From assembly GCF_030068605.1 (NCBI RefSeq), contig NZ_JASJOU010000018.1, positions 147,236-211,235 of the forward strand: 64,000 nt of DNA, in the 5' to 3' direction. Shown piece by piece: positions 1-11,300 of this stretch. Numbering within the stretch: position 1 is the stretch's first letter; each line of letters starts with the position of its first letter. The DNA comes from Xanthocytophaga agilis. GTDB lineage: Bacteria; Bacteroidota; Bacteroidia; Cytophagales; 172606-1. The position numbers and the translations under genes were made by a program. Under the pieces are notes generated by a model. That model had not been told where the DNA came from. It searched no databases and was given only the letters and a program-made list of their open reading frames with translations.

Positions 1-1136
1 AATTTCCTACCATCAAGCAATAACAATCCGGCCAGGTGTGGAGCTGCTGAAGAAGTACCACTCATAGTGGCATACTGCTGGTTTCGGTAAGTAGACAGAA
101 TACCAACTCCCGGAGCTACTACATCGATAAAATCACTCCCATAATTGGAAAAGCCTGCCCAGGTATCGGTATCGTCCATGGCTGCGACAGTGAATACATT
201 GGGATGATTAATGTGAGATGGAGAAATCAACGCAACAGATTGGCTGGTGTTGCCGGCAGCAACTGCAAATAGTATACCTTTATTAGCAATGGCTATTACT
301 TGTTTATCAATACTGGGTGAGATAGTATCTACTACCAGACTCATATTCACAACATCTCCTCGTGAAGCATGTTGATTAATATATTCCAGTGCAGCTACTA
401 CTGAAGAACCTCTGCCTTCTCCCAACTGGTTTAGTACTTTTAAAGAAACCAAATTTGCACCAGCTGCGACTCCAACTACTCCAATGCCATTGTTTTTAGC
501 TCCAACAATACCAGCCACATGGGTACCATGTCCATGTTCGTCCTCAACTGAGCTTTGGCCTTCAATAAAACAACGACTGCGAATGATATCAATATTTAGG
601 TCAGGGTGTTGAGTATCAATGCCACTATCAATTATCCAGACGGTCCGTCCAGTGCTGGCACCATCTCCATAGCCTACTCGTTTTACTCCCCATGCTATCG
701 TATTACTATCTACCACAGCAAGACAGGCAGAAGCGATGGTCACCACTCGATCTGGTTCGATAAATTCAATAGCCGGATCATTTTGCAAACGTGTTGCCTG
801 TTCAGTTGTCAGTCTGCAGATAAAGCTATGCTTGAAGACTGACCGCAGTGTCTGATCCGGAATAGCATTTCTGCCAAGAATGGTTTTCGCAAACACAGAA
901 AGCTTTTCGGGTGTTCGAAGGGTTGGATTTACAATCTCTGAACGATAGTTAATGATATATATGCCTTCAATCACTCTTCCATTATTAGGCGATTGATCAG
1001 AAAAACAGGAAACAGGAATAATACCCGGATCAATATTCAGTTCTTCCTTTTTCTTACAACTCACTAAATACCATACAAAACAAAGGATACCGACAAAAAG
1101 AAAGTTACGCTGAATGAAAAAAGAAACAGGTTTCAT
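1..1136 (-). CDS. S8 (subtilisin-like) serine peptidase, lipoprotein; C-terminus beyond window edge
   Basis: This is a secreted subtilase anchored as a lipoprotein. The frame starts at the ATG read at 1136-1134 and is open through base 1. The N-terminus is hydrophobic and ends in a lipobox (LVSC, Cys about residue 27) followed by KKKEE. Next comes a stretch resembling the I9 propeptide. The catalytic triad follows in the usual order: Asp in IDSGID (near 630), His in HGHGTH (near 520), the oxyanion Asn in AAGN, and Ser in GTSSAAPH (near 10-60). Only residues after the Ser motif are missing, so the fold is nearly complete. It lies 30 bp downstream of the TPR membrane protein gene on the same strand, so co-transcription is likely. 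Substrate unknown. Family assignment is firm. Confidence 0.9.
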   Translation of the reverse strand, partial: MKPVSFFIQRNFLFVGILCFVWYLVSCKKKEELNIDPGIIPVSCFSDQSPNNGRVIEGIYIINYRSEIVNPTLRTPEKLSVFAKTILGRNAIPDQTLRSVFKHSFICRLTTEQATRLQNDPAIEFIEPDRVVTIASACLAVVDSNTIAWGVKRVGYGDGASTGRTVWIIDSGIDTQHPDLNIDIIRSRCFIEGQSSVEDEHGHGTHVAGIVGAKNNGIGVVGVAAGANLVSLKVLNQLGEGRGSSVVAALEYINQHASRGDVVNMSLVVDTISPSIDKQVIAIANKGILFAVAAGNTSQSVALISPSHINHPNVFTVAAMDDTDTWAGFSNYGSDFIDVVAPGVGILSTYRNQQYATMSGTSSAAPHLAGLLLLDGRK

Positions 1137-1166
1137 AGAATGATAAAAGTAACTATACACAATACC

Positions 1167-3191
1167 TTAATTCGGGCAGATTTGTTGCATATAGGCAGCT
1201 TCCGAACGATAACCCAATTTATAAGCTTGTCTCATATCCCCACACACAGTCTCTGTCAAACCAAGACTTTGATTGAGATATGCCCGGTTATAGTAAGCCT
1301 CTGCCAATAGCGGATCTGCCTCAATAGCCAGGCTAAAGGTACTAAGAGCTTTTTGAAATTGCTCTATCTTCACCTCTAGTAATCCTCTTAAATTGTATGC
1401 CTTTGCAAAGGCAGCATCAATCTTGATGGCTTGGTTACAATCTCGAAGGGCCAAATGCACTTTTTCTTGAAGATAATATACTTCAGCTCTATGATAATAG
1501 GCATCTTTTGCATGTGGATCTTGGTCAATAGCCTGGTTCAGATCAGTAAGAGCTTCTGCATACTTTCCGGCTTCCAGAAAAAGGATGCCCCGATTCAGGA
1601 AAAAGTCCGAATCAACAACAGGAAAATGCTCTGCTCTTGTAAAGTCAGCGAATGCCGCAGGAAAATTTTTCAGTTGAGCATAGACAGATCCTCTGTTGAT
1701 ATACAGAGAGGACGCATATACTTTTGTTGAGTCGGCAAACAAAATGGCTTGAGAATAATCTTTCAACGCGCCAATATAATCCTTTACACTTGCTTTGATT
1801 CCTGCTCGGCTACCATAATAGCCGGCTTTGTTAGCGCTATCGAGAACTATACATTTTTCAAAGTCTGCATAGGCTCCTACTGTATCATTATGTTTGATGC
1901 GTGCATGTGCCCGCAGGTTATATGCTTCTGCAAAAGCAGGATATTGTTGAACAGCATTATTCCACAAAGACAAATCCTCCTTCCATAAGGTAGATTGGCG
2001 ATAGGTACCTACTGCCAGCAAAGCCAGATACACAAAACCCACACCTACGATAAGGGTCCGATAAGATGAAAATCCTGTGACTATTTTCTGGAAGCTGACT
2101 GCAACAATCCAGAACACACCCAGAGAAGGAATATACGCATAGCGGTCTGCCATTATAAAGCGTCCCACAGGTAAAAGCTGCAATACCATGCAAATAGAGG
2201 CTGTAAAAAACAGAAGACCAAACAGATATGCCCTGCTAAATCGTATAGAATACAATACCAGTCCTACCAATAACAGGGTAGCTAGTACATATGTCACATA
2301 GATAAGAGGTATCCACTGCCCTGACTTTTCGGGATAAGGGTAGATAGCAGACAATTCAAGTGGGCATAGTAGTTTCATCAGGTATTGCACAAAGGCATAA
2401 CTAGCCAAAACAATACGTTCCGCAAAATTCCAGGGATCATTTTCAACAATTGACTGAGAAGCTTTTTGTGCCCAGATCGCAACTATACCAAAACACAGCG
2501 CCATGAGAAAAAACGGAATTTTCTCCATCAGAACTGTACGACTAAACATCTTTCGCTTCAGCAGGTAATCAATGGCTAGCAAAATCAGAGGCAATGAAAC
2601 TGCCATCGCCTTAGATAGGATAGAGAACAGAAATAAAAGCAGAGTGTATATATACAGGGAAGTTTTTTGTTCTCTGGTATACTGAGCATAACAGAGTAAT
2701 GCCCAGAAATAGAAAAATGTATACAGAACATCTTTGCGTTCAGCAATCCAGGTAACGGATTCGACATGAATGGGATGTAAGCCAAAAAGTATGGCACAGA
2801 TAAGAGCAATCAGAGAAGAGGGATTTAGTTTACGAACCAGAAAGAAGACCAAAGCTGTATTACCCAAATGAAGCAGAATATTAGAACAATGATACACCTG
2901 CGGGTTAAGCTTACCCAATGCATAGTCTACAGAAAGTGAGAGAATAGTAAGCGGATGATAATTACCAAATGTATATTCTGTAAAAATTCGTTTTATATTA
3001 AAAAAAGACCATTGTCGTATGACAGGATTATCAACTACATAGGGAACGTCATCCCAGTTAAGAAAAGAGGCACTTAAGGCTGGAGAGTAGGCAAAAAAAG
3101 TAAATACCAGCACATATCCCAGATGAATCCATGTAACCAGATCTGGAGTATGGGCATAAGCTATTTCGGGTTGGACAACCTGTGTTTTCAT
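1167..3191 (-). CDS. GT-C/TMTC-like multi-pass membrane protein with C-terminal TPR repeats
   Basis: A 674-residue protein. The N-terminal ~400 residues hold about ten hydrophobic segments and carry marks of the TMTC / protein O-mannosyltransferase-like (GT-C) group: FLNWDD in the first loop, GNYHPLT, and HPIHVESVTWIAERKD. The remaining ~260 residues are tetratricopeptide repeats (for example AYYNRAYLNQSLG, AYNLRGLLEVKI), probably facing the periplasm. Bacterial relatives are often named TPR or O-GlcNAc transferase-like proteins, but the sugar donor and acceptor are unknown. The acidic WDD loop, where a catalytic Asp would sit in GT-C enzymes, is present, so an enzymatic role is possible. It sits just upstream of the S8 peptidase gene. 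A hairpin at 3264-3293 separates it from the gene behind it. Confidence 0.8.
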   Translation of the reverse strand: MKTQVVQPEIAYAHTPDLVTWIHLGYVLVFTFFAYSPALSASFLNWDDVPYVVDNPVIRQWSFFNIKRIFTEYTFGNYHPLTILSLSVDYALGKLNPQVYHCSNILLHLGNTALVFFLVRKLNPSSLIALICAILFGLHPIHVESVTWIAERKDVLYTFFYFWALLCYAQYTREQKTSLYIYTLLLFLFSILSKAMAVSLPLILLAIDYLLKRKMFSRTVLMEKIPFFLMALCFGIVAIWAQKASQSIVENDPWNFAERIVLASYAFVQYLMKLLCPLELSAIYPYPEKSGQWIPLIYVTYVLATLLLVGLVLYSIRFSRAYLFGLLFFTASICMVLQLLPVGRFIMADRYAYIPSLGVFWIVAVSFQKIVTGFSSYRTLIVGVGFVYLALLAVGTYRQSTLWKEDLSLWNNAVQQYPAFAEAYNLRAHARIKHNDTVGAYADFEKCIVLDSANKAGYYGSRAGIKASVKDYIGALKDYSQAILFADSTKVYASSLYINRGSVYAQLKNFPAAFADFTRAEHFPVVDSDFFLNRGILFLEAGKYAEALTDLNQAIDQDPHAKDAYYHRAEVYYLQEKVHLALRDCNQAIKIDAAFAKAYNLRGLLEVKIEQFQKALSTFSLAIEADPLLAEAYYNRAYLNQSLGLTETVCGDMRQAYKLGYRSEAAYMQQICPN

Positions 3192-3263
3192 AAAAGTAAT
3201 AATGCGGGAATAACAAAAAGGTATCCTGTATACCCATTAGCTGAAATGATCAAGCAGTAAAAG

Positions 3264-3293
3264 CTGATCAGCACATTGTTATGTGCGGATCAG
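3264..3293 (-). terminator. Hairpin between LRR gene and TPR gene
   Basis: CTGATC-A-GCACA pairs with TGTGC-G-GATCAG across a 6-nt loop (12-bp arms, one mismatch). It lies 27 bp past the stop of the leucine-rich-repeat gene on its strand. There is no strong T-tract, so terminator function is inferred from position. Confidence 0.45.
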
Positions 3294-3319
3294 ACAATAG
3301 TTTATGATTACAATAGGCA

Positions 3320-4759
3320 TTATTGCTTTACAACAGAGAATGTTTGTGTCTTAGCCCCCACACTCACTTGCATCAGATAGATTGCGCTGGGTAGAGCTTT
3401 ATCTAATTGTATAGGTTGGGTTAGGGAATGGGCTGAAGATTCATATACCAGTCGGCCTTGCACATCGGTTATCGTAATACGGGCTTTCTGTTCTGAGGTA
3501 TTATTACCAAATACATAAAGCGCATCTACAAAAGGATTAGGTCCTATAGTCAGACTGCGTTCTTCCGGCTGACTTTCCGGTGAACTTACCCGTGCGGAGC
3601 TTGACGCAGACCCGCCATATACATACACATAGATAGGTCTGCGGTTTAATATCAGGCCTGGCACAACAGTATTACTTACCTGACAGGTATAGGTTCCTGC
3701 ATCATCACTACTAATAGGATTAAGTGCCAGATAAGGTGTGGTCAGTGTATCAATAGCTACACTGTCTTTAAACCATATGTACTGATTATTTGCACTATTG
3801 CCAGCATAATTGGCAGAAAGCTGAATAGAACATCCGGCAGTGGTAACCACGATACCTTCGTTGCCAATATCAGCCTGCGGAGCATAGAAGCCAGATCCAA
3901 AGAAGCGATTTACAATCGGCTCCAGATCTTCAAATGTCAGACGATTATCATTTACAATACTAAAACTCAATCCGGAAGGTAAAGCTGGTAGAGCCGAAAG
4001 ACGATTTCCATTAACAGCCAGATAAGCAAGGCTGGCAGGCAAGGTAGGTAATGTACTCATGCGGTTATTATTAGCAATCACAGCACTTAAGCTGGCTGGC
4101 AAAGTCGGCAAAGCACTAATGCGGTTAGAACTGATATTCAGACTGGTTAACGCCGCAGGAAGAGTAGACAAAGAACTGATTCGGTTATTAGCAACTGCTA
4201 AATTAGTCAATCCGGCTGGTAATGAAGGCAGTGAAGACAATCGGTTTGAACTTGCATCTACTACTTTCAAAGCTGCTGGAAGTGCAGGAAAGCTTTGAAT
4301 CTGATTGGAACCCACGCGTAGCACTTCTAATCTGGCTGGCAAGGCAGGTAAAGCCGTGATTACATTGCTTTCGGCATTTAGTGAAACCAATGTAGCAGGT
4401 AAGGAAGCAATGCCAGAGATTTGGTTCCCAATTACCTGTACATCTAGCAGTGGCAGATTTTTCAGCGAAGCAGGTAGCTTTCCAGTCAGGTTATTGTATG
4501 ACAGATTCAAGGCAACCACATTACCTGAACTGTCTACGGTAACACCATACCAGGTACTGACAGGCTGAGAACTCAACCAATTGTCTTTTGAGAACCAGTT
4601 AGTGCCATTTGTAGCATTATAAAATGATACCAACGCTTGATACTGACTGGCAGATACGCCTCCCTGAGCCTGGACACTCCAAACGGATAGCAAACAAAGT
4701 ACTAAGGCAAACCAACATGCAGGTTTATGCAGCAGGCAGGAAAAGTAAGAGTACAACAT
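3320..4759 (-). CDS. Leucine-rich-repeat, Ig-like, T9SS-sorted surface protein
   Basis: A 479-residue secreted protein. A signal peptide (hydrophobic core ending VQAQ, about residue 32) is followed by an N-terminal cap (YNATNGTNWFSKDNWLS) seen before LRRs. Then come about nine ~21-residue leucine-rich repeats of the SLPxxLPASLxxLxxxxNxI type, visible in DNA as a 63-bp period at about 3960-4480. An Ig-like region follows (two Cys, YIWFKDS and DAGTYTCQVSN) and then a T9SS type A sorting domain (IGPNPF, ITDVQGRLVYE, AIYLMQVSVGAKTQTFSVVKQ). It is therefore expected to leave through the outer membrane by T9SS and bind a protein or glycan partner. The near-identical repeats suggest expansion by slippage or recombination. 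Function beyond adhesion/binding is not shown. Confidence 0.88.
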   Translation of the reverse strand: MLYSYFSCLLHKPACWFALVLCLLSVWSVQAQGGVSASQYQALVSFYNATNGTNWFSKDNWLSSQPVSTWYGVTVDSSGNVVALNLSYNNLTGKLPASLKNLPLLDVQVIGNQISGIASLPATLVSLNAESNVITALPALPARLEVLRVGSNQIQSFPALPAALKVVDASSNRLSSLPSLPAGLTNLAVANNRISSLSTLPAALTSLNISSNRISALPTLPASLSAVIANNNRMSTLPTLPASLAYLAVNGNRLSALPALPSGLSFSIVNDNRLTFEDLEPIVNRFFGSGFYAPQADIGNEGIVVTTAGCSIQLSANYAGNSANNQYIWFKDSVAIDTLTTPYLALNPISSDDAGTYTCQVSNTVVPGLILNRRPIYVYVYGGSASSSARVSSPESQPEERSLTIGPNPFVDALYVFGNNTSEQKARITITDVQGRLVYESSAHSLTQPIQLDKALPSAIYLMQVSVGAKTQTFSVVKQ

Positions 4760-5041
4760 AGTAAGTGTGATTGAAGTGATTAATTAATAAGTAGTAAAAC
4801 CAGACATATGTCTGTTGATGAAATGTTTCCTTGTTAAAAATTATATTTTGCATGGTATCTCAAAAGCTCTATTTTATCAGAATAAACTTTAATAATGCTT
4901 AGCGCCATTAGTTAGGATAAAGCATTGGCAGGCCTTTGATATATCATTATTTTTCCTGTCAATGCCCAACCTCTGAAATACTATAACATCAGCCTAAAAA
5001 ATCACATTCGAACACGTAACACCAGCCTAGGTATCCTCATC

Positions 5042-6757
5042 TCATTCAACTATGAAGAAATTTACATAGCTAGTCAAGATTATAGATTTTGTGATAATAC
5101 CACCGCCATCCAGATTACTTTCCATTAGGCTATAACCAGAATTGTCTGCCCATTGTACTTTTTGTTTTACGGGATCGAGTGTAAGGAATTGCGTACTCGA
5201 AATTCCACCAGTACCTGGCGCCAAAGTGTTTAATGAACCCAGTGAAACAGATGTTCCGTTGACATTACCCCAGAGAATACGATCCGGTTCACCCCAGTTT
5301 ATATTGGAAACCTGATCCACTATATAGATACGTATTGTACCATTAACAGCTATAGCATCTATATCCAAAGGAAAAAGAGGGGCTGCTCCTGAAACAGTCA
5401 TAAAAGAAGGCGTGCCCGATCCATCGATGCTTCCTTTACCAATCTTTTGACTGTTCTGATCAGTCCAGTAAATGTCAGATCCTACTACCGCGATGCCAAA
5501 AACTCCCATTATCTGATCAGAAGGTGAATCTCCATATAAGATTTGTATGGTTCCACTACCATCTGCATTAGCAGACTTAATCTGATTATTGTTGGAGTCA
5601 GTCCAGTAAAGCTTGCCATTTACGGCTTCCAAATCCGTAACAATGCCAGCTCCTGTAGGATCTGTCTGAAATAGTACTTTAAAGTCTGTCCCATCCAGAT
5701 TAGTTAATGCCATAGTATTAAAACCACCATAATAAATTTTGCCTCCTGAACGGTCTACCGTCATACATCGATTGGACGTACTGATTGGTAACAAAGCATT
5801 GTATTCATTACCACTACCATCAATGCTTCTGCGATACGTTGAATTTCCGTCTGTATAGTAAATGGTTGATATAATATTGGTCAAAGGTTTAAGTGTGATT
5901 TTCATCTCACTTGTTATGGGCATATCCCCAAAAATCATAACAATCGGAAAGTCTCCTGTACCCAAACCAGCAGGTAAGGTTAGCTGCGCTTCTGTATTAC
6001 TTAAAACTGAATAGTTGTTGATAGCCTGGCCGTTGATGCTGAAGCCGTTGATAGAAAACAATGCATCACCCTGTAAAGCGATTGTCATACCTTCGGTTGC
6101 TTCTGCAGGAGAAATAGAGGCAAGCGAAGGTTCTTTTACAGTAAAGACGGGCCCTGTAAAAGTAAGGCCTTCCTGAACTAATGATACTGGTCCGGTCCGG
6201 GCTGCCTGAGGTACACCAATCATTAACAAAGTATCTGTCGCATAGAAAACAGTATTTCTCTCACTATTGGTAAAATTCACATACGCTTTTCCTTCTAAAA
6301 AGTCATTTGTTCTGAAGTTTTTCCCCTTGATTTCTACTACTCCACTTCCAAGAGGTGCTTCTTCTGAACTAGTCGGAGAAATAGAAGTAATGACAGTGCC
6401 ACGGCTTCTGATTTTGAATGGAAATTCGGCACTGATTCTGTGATTGGCATCAATCACAACAGGACCCGATTCAGCACCATAGGGAACTATGATCCGCATT
6501 TGGCTTTCATTTCCATCTATTAACCTGGCAGCCTTTCCATTAAAAAGTGCAAAGTTATCTTCTGCATAGGACTCAAAGAACTTTCCGGAGACTATAACAG
6601 TATCTCCAATATAGGCACTGTCCGGACTAATAGCCGTAATGACAGGCAATGTGACTTCTTGCTCTTTTTTGCAGGAAGTCGAAAAAAGAGTCACACTTAC
6701 TAAAAAGAGTAAAACCAAATAGTATAATTGCAAAAAGAGCGGGTATGATTTTTTCAT
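5042..6757 (-). CDS. IPT/TIG-domain surface lipoprotein with YWTD-type propeller
   Basis: A 571-residue lipoprotein: the N-terminal hydrophobic stretch ends in STSCKKEQE (lipobox). Three IPT/TIG immunoglobulin-like domains follow at about residues 38-290, recognisable by ITAISPDSAYIGDTVIVSGKFF and the similar TSISPTSSEEAPLGSGVVEIKG. The C-terminal half is a six-bladed-propeller type region with YWTD-like motifs (IYYTDGNSTY, LYWTDSNNNQI, IYWTDQNSQKI) each followed by a DGSG turn. In Bacteroidota such proteins are encoded near TonB/Sus-type receptors and act as surface glycan- or ligand-binding partners. Here it follows the beta-helix lipoprotein gene and the TonB receptor on the same strand. 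The ligand cannot be predicted. Confidence 0.82.
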   Translation of the reverse strand: MKKSYPLFLQLYYLVLLFLVSVTLFSTSCKKEQEVTLPVITAISPDSAYIGDTVIVSGKFFESYAEDNFALFNGKAARLIDGNESQMRIIVPYGAESGPVVIDANHRISAEFPFKIRSRGTVITSISPTSSEEAPLGSGVVEIKGKNFRTNDFLEGKAYVNFTNSERNTVFYATDTLLMIGVPQAARTGPVSLVQEGLTFTGPVFTVKEPSLASISPAEATEGMTIALQGDALFSINGFSINGQAINNYSVLSNTEAQLTLPAGLGTGDFPIVMIFGDMPITSEMKITLKPLTNIISTIYYTDGNSTYRRSIDGSGNEYNALLPISTSNRCMTVDRSGGKIYYGGFNTMALTNLDGTDFKVLFQTDPTGAGIVTDLEAVNGKLYWTDSNNNQIKSANADGSGTIQILYGDSPSDQIMGVFGIAVVGSDIYWTDQNSQKIGKGSIDGSGTPSFMTVSGAAPLFPLDIDAIAVNGTIRIYIVDQVSNINWGEPDRILWGNVNGTSVSLGSLNTLAPGTGGISSTQFLTLDPVKQKVQWADNSGYSLMESNLDGGGIITKSIILTSYVNFFIVE

Positions 6758-6895
6758 ACTTAGTTGGCAAGTGATAAGAAAATAAATAACTTCGCTTTTT
6801 AAGATCAGATCTATGATATAGATGGTCTTTTAAAATGGAGCATAGCTGCGAACTATGCCCCATACTGAAAGTCCCTTCCATCTATGTTGTTTTAT

Positions 6896-6939
6896 AAAAC
6901 AGAGGAGTGAATGTTATTCTGGCATACCTCCTCTGTTTT
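6896..6939 (-). terminator. Terminator after the beta-helix lipoprotein gene
   Basis: AAAACAGAGGAG and CTCCTCTGTTTT form perfect 12-bp arms starting 5 bp beyond the stop at 6945. On the minus strand the hairpin ends in a T-rich tract. A second, weaker hairpin (ATGGAGCATAG / CTATGCCCCAT, one mismatch) follows at 6835-6863. Confidence 0.75.
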
Positions 6940-6944
6940 GATTT

Positions 6945-8321
6945 TTAGTTTCCTACAGTAGGGAATCTTAACCAGGTTCCAGCCAAATTCCAGCCAGCAT
7001 TGTCAGTTGTAGTAGCACTGAAAGCACCACGATAGGGAGCTGAAACGAAGAAACCACTTGGAAGAGCTGTCGTAGTAGTAAGGTTAGTTGCATCTACAGC
7101 AAATGTTGGAGGTACTAAGCTGTTAACAGTAAAGCTTGTTGTACCCGTTGCAGGCTCAGAAGCAACTACAGCAGATGCATAACTGCTTATCAGACCAGCC
7201 CATCCTGTTGGGATAGTAGTTGCGCCTGGAGTATAATTCTGTAAAGTGGAAGAAATTACTTGTGCAGAAGCATTGGCACCTGTTGCATTTACAGCTGCAG
7301 TACCTGTTTTTCCGTATCCGAAGATGACAGAGTTATAGATTCTCTGAGCAGTATTGCGACGTAACAAAGCACCTGAACCAAAATACACTCCATCAGCGGC
7401 GGTAGGGCCTACTACTGTTACGTTAGCAAAAATAGCAGAAGTCAATGGAGTTACCGCATCGCTCTCAGGATCGTTATCTGATTCAAAACCATTTGAGTTG
7501 TTAGAAGCAGAAACCACGTCAAACTGAGAAGGCACACGCACAGCAGCAGCAAACTGAACACGACCAGAATAACCATAGTCCGTATCAAAATCATCATCCA
7601 CAGTACCGTAAGAATACAGATAAGAAGCATTTACTGTACCACCAAACCACTCAAATGAGTCATCATTACCATACAGAACCTGGATGTGATCAAGTGTAGT
7701 ACCACTACCTACAGAACCCAATGTCAAAGCGTTGATTTCATTGTTTGCAGAAAGAGCCTGTCCAGCATACTCAATACGAACATAGCTAAGGCGTCCTGAA
7801 TTGTCAGCATTGTTTAATGCCCCCCCTGGACCATAATAACCTGGTGCATTATTCCCTGCTGTTCCTAATGTGATACCTTCTATACCAAAGTTAGCAGCTT
7901 GATTATTCTGAGCTCGGCCTAAGATGATAATTCCACCCCAGTCACCAGGGGCTTTAGCAGTAGCTTTGTTAGAAGTAAATACAATTGGGTTAGAAGCAGT
8001 ACCTACAGCAATGATATCTGCATCACGCTCTACAATCAATGTACCATCACACTCACCCTGAATACGAGTACCAGCCTGAATAGTCAAAGTAGCTCCTGGC
8101 TGTACACGTACTTTACCACGCAATACGTAGGTATTCGCTGAAGTCCATGTAGTATTTGTTGAAATCAGTGTATTGGCACTACAAGTACCAACTGTTACAA
8201 CAGCTGCAGCACGGATAGAACTATCCTGAGCAATTTCTTCCTTTTTACAGGAAGAGAAAGTAGCTGCCAGTATTACACTGGTTACAGCTGAAAACGCGAG
8301 CAATTGAAGTCTGTTTTTCAT
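6945..8321 (-). CDS. Surface lipoprotein, probable right-handed beta-helix, TonB-receptor partner
   Basis: A 458-residue protein starting with a lipoprotein signal (FSSCKKEE). The body is rich in Gly, Asn, Thr and Ala and contains the fold-like phrase LRGKVRVQPGATLTIQAGTRIQGE, followed by repeated short strands (GDWGGIIILGRA, LSYVRIEYAG, TLDHIQVLYGNDDSFEWFGG). This is typical of a right-handed parallel beta-helix. Proteins of this kind are commonly encoded directly after FecA-type TonB receptors in Cytophagales and relatives, and the order is the same here (75 bp after the receptor). It probably is an exposed lipoprotein cooperating in ligand capture. The substrate is unknown. A strong hairpin just past the stop ends the transcript. 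Confidence 0.75.
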   Translation of the reverse strand: MKNRLQLLAFSAVTSVILAATFSSCKKEEIAQDSSIRAAAVVTVGTCSANTLISTNTTWTSANTYVLRGKVRVQPGATLTIQAGTRIQGECDGTLIVERDADIIAVGTASNPIVFTSNKATAKAPGDWGGIIILGRAQNNQAANFGIEGITLGTAGNNAPGYYGPGGALNNADNSGRLSYVRIEYAGQALSANNEINALTLGSVGSGTTLDHIQVLYGNDDSFEWFGGTVNASYLYSYGTVDDDFDTDYGYSGRVQFAAAVRVPSQFDVVSASNNSNGFESDNDPESDAVTPLTSAIFANVTVVGPTAADGVYFGSGALLRRNTAQRIYNSVIFGYGKTGTAAVNATGANASAQVISSTLQNYTPGATTIPTGWAGLISSYASAVVASEPATGTTSFTVNSLVPPTFAVDATNLTTTTALPSGFFVSAPYRGAFSATTTDNAGWNLAGTWLRFPTVGN

Positions 8322-8396
8322 AAATGTTGTAATCGGTTGAGGTTTAAATAGTACTGTACATTATGAATAGATTGGAAGGGCGATTTGAAAAGCACT

Positions 8397-11300
8397 TTAG
8401 AAAGCAAACATGAGTCCCAGTGAGAAATAACTTCCTGGTCGGTATTGTTCTTCCAGATAATCCCGAACATATATCTGTTCCTTTGAATTAGATAAAGAGA
8501 AATGAGTTGGATTATAAGTTCGAGAACGATCCCTGTCACGATAAATGCGGAAAGCCTGGTTTAAAATATCCTGTACACCTGCACGTATTCTCAGATACCG
8601 ATTTATCCGTTGAGTTACTGTAAGATCTACTAAATGACGTGGCAATTCATACAATTCGGCAGTAAATGAATTTCCAACTGTAGTTAATCGCTGACCGATC
8701 ACATTATATAAAGCCGATATTTGCGTTCCTGATTGGGTATTATCATAATACAGGTTTACATTGATTGCATAAGGAGAAGAACCTTGTAAAGGTCTTACAG
8801 GACGACGTAATTCATCATAATTTCCATCTTGTCTAATCTGCTCTGAAATATCAATTTCTGTTTTCAAAAGCGTCACATTAGCATTAATGGCCATATACTC
8901 AAACAACGGCAGAGGAATAAACGATAAGCGTTTGCGTACTTCCAACTCAAGTCCATAACCTGTAGCTTTAGGCGTATTGATATAATAGAAAAGATCTCTT
9001 TGAAAGCCACTATTTCCAATAGAATATATCTCAATAGGATTTTTGAAAGTCTTATAGTAGGCACCAATGGAAATGAGTTCATCTGCCCCCGGATAAAATT
9101 CCCAGCGAAGATCATAATTATCTATTTCAGCATTAGTGAGTGTATAGTTCCCAATAAAATCCATATTACGATCCAGATCACGTGCCTGAATAGGTACCAC
9201 CTCTCTGAATTCAGGACGATTGAGCGTCATCCCATAAGCAGCCCGTACCTGCATCTTAGGAGTAAAGGCATAAGAGACATTCAGGCTAGGTAGCCAGTAA
9301 AGCTTTTTCTGATCAACCCCTACCTGTATGATTGAATTACCATCTACGACACTGAAAGTCCCTGGAAAGCTAAAATGATTCCATTCAGCCCGTACACCGC
9401 CATATAGTGTCAAATGTTTAGTGAACAAGGGTAAATTAAAAGCCAGATAGACAGCCCGTTGATTATTATTGGCTTCGTATCCATCATTTCCGCCAATGCC
9501 TTCAGCCAACGTAAAACCTGTATTATCATGAATCTGCAATCCTGTACCCTCGTTTCTGAAAAAACGACGATCAAAAAATTGATTTGCCATGAAAGGCAGA
9601 TCTTTGATGGTAGCTATTAGCAATGTATCTACACCTGTATTGCCATTATAAGAGAAACGACGAGTGGAGTAGGTGCGGGTACGATGGTCAATGAAGAATC
9701 CTGCTTTAATGAAAGCATCCGACAAAAACTTTTTTTCCAGATCAATTGCTCCCGTGTAGGTATCTTCTGCCAGATCATCATACTGATGTGTATTTAAATC
9801 AGTGACCTTAATAGTGGCACTTGGTATGTTAAATTGATAAGCACCTATCGGATCGCTTTCTCCCTCATAACCAGGTAATACGTCTCTTCTGCGGAAAGAG
9901 ATAGAACGCAAGTCAGGTTGCTTATCGCTGGTATGCCCATATCCGAATCGCCAGTTAACGGACGTAAGCCATGGTTTACTGAGCGTATTCTCGCCGGAAA
10001 GAGTGCCTGTATAAAGACTCCGGCTACGGAAATTATAGTATAGCGTTTTATCCAGATAGTTTACATAATTATCTACTGTATTGGTTGATGTTCTGTAATC
10101 CTGTACAATGACCCGATCTCTACTCAACTGATTGAAAAAGTTCTTAAACTCAATAGAATGTCTATCGTTAAATACCCATTTGAAATTCTGCATAGCAGTA
10201 AGACGTACACTCTGAATATGACTTTGTTCAGTTGTTTGAGAATTATACAATTCAATCGGTTTCTCTTGATAGGATAGTAGAGATATGCCTTCAGAATTGT
10301 ACTGTGGATATCCAAAAAACCGTTTTATTTCATTCAAGTTAGTCGTAGATGTATAGGTGATCGAACTTAGACTGTTTACATATCCCATTCTTGGCATTTT
10401 CCAGGATGTATAGTAGTTGATAACAGCTCTTTTATCCAGATTACTATGAGCATTCTTCAGGTTCCAGTTGTTGGAAAAGGATCGTGCGAAACGGGCATTT
10501 TCTGCATTGCTCTGATCAGAAATTCCTACGACAGGAAAATCTTTAATAGACGGTACATGATTGGGCATATTGCGGGTGCCATCATCAAAGCCTAACCAGT
10601 CTGTTTTACCTCCTTTATACGTATAATAGTCTGTAAAGCTTGAGCCCTGACGATACTGAGTAGAAAGCTGAATCTGAAGTTGACGGGCATTGGCAGAATT
10701 TTTAGTGTATACTTTTACAACACCTCCGGCAAAGTCAGACGGATACTCCGGTGAAGCTGTCTTATACACCATTACCCGATCCAGGATAGAACTATTGAGC
10801 ATATCAAACGAAAAGGCACGACGATCACTTTCTGCACTGGGTGTAGGGATGTCGTTGAGCATAGTCAGTGTATAACGAGGGTCCAGGCCACGTAATACAA
10901 CAAAACGGTCTTGTACCAGCGTAACCCCTGTGGCACGACGTACCACTTCTGCGCCATCCCGATCCAGGTTACGGGCAATCTGTTCATTGGATATACCTGT
11001 TACTATATTGTTAGCCCCTTTTATCTCATTGATAACTGAAATCTCGGTGGAATTTTCCAGTTGTACGGTTGCTTTTACTACTACTTCACCTAATACATTA
11101 TCTGCAACCAGATTCTGATTGACACGTGTTACAGCATTGGCTTTTACCTGTATCTGCTCTGCTATTACCTGCTTATATCCAACATATGAGAAAATCAAAG
11201 AATAGACCCCTTCTGCCACTCCGTCCAACCGAAACCTACCCTCGACATCTGTAGAAGCTCCTTTGGTTGAGTTCTGTATCATAACCGAACAACCTGGCAA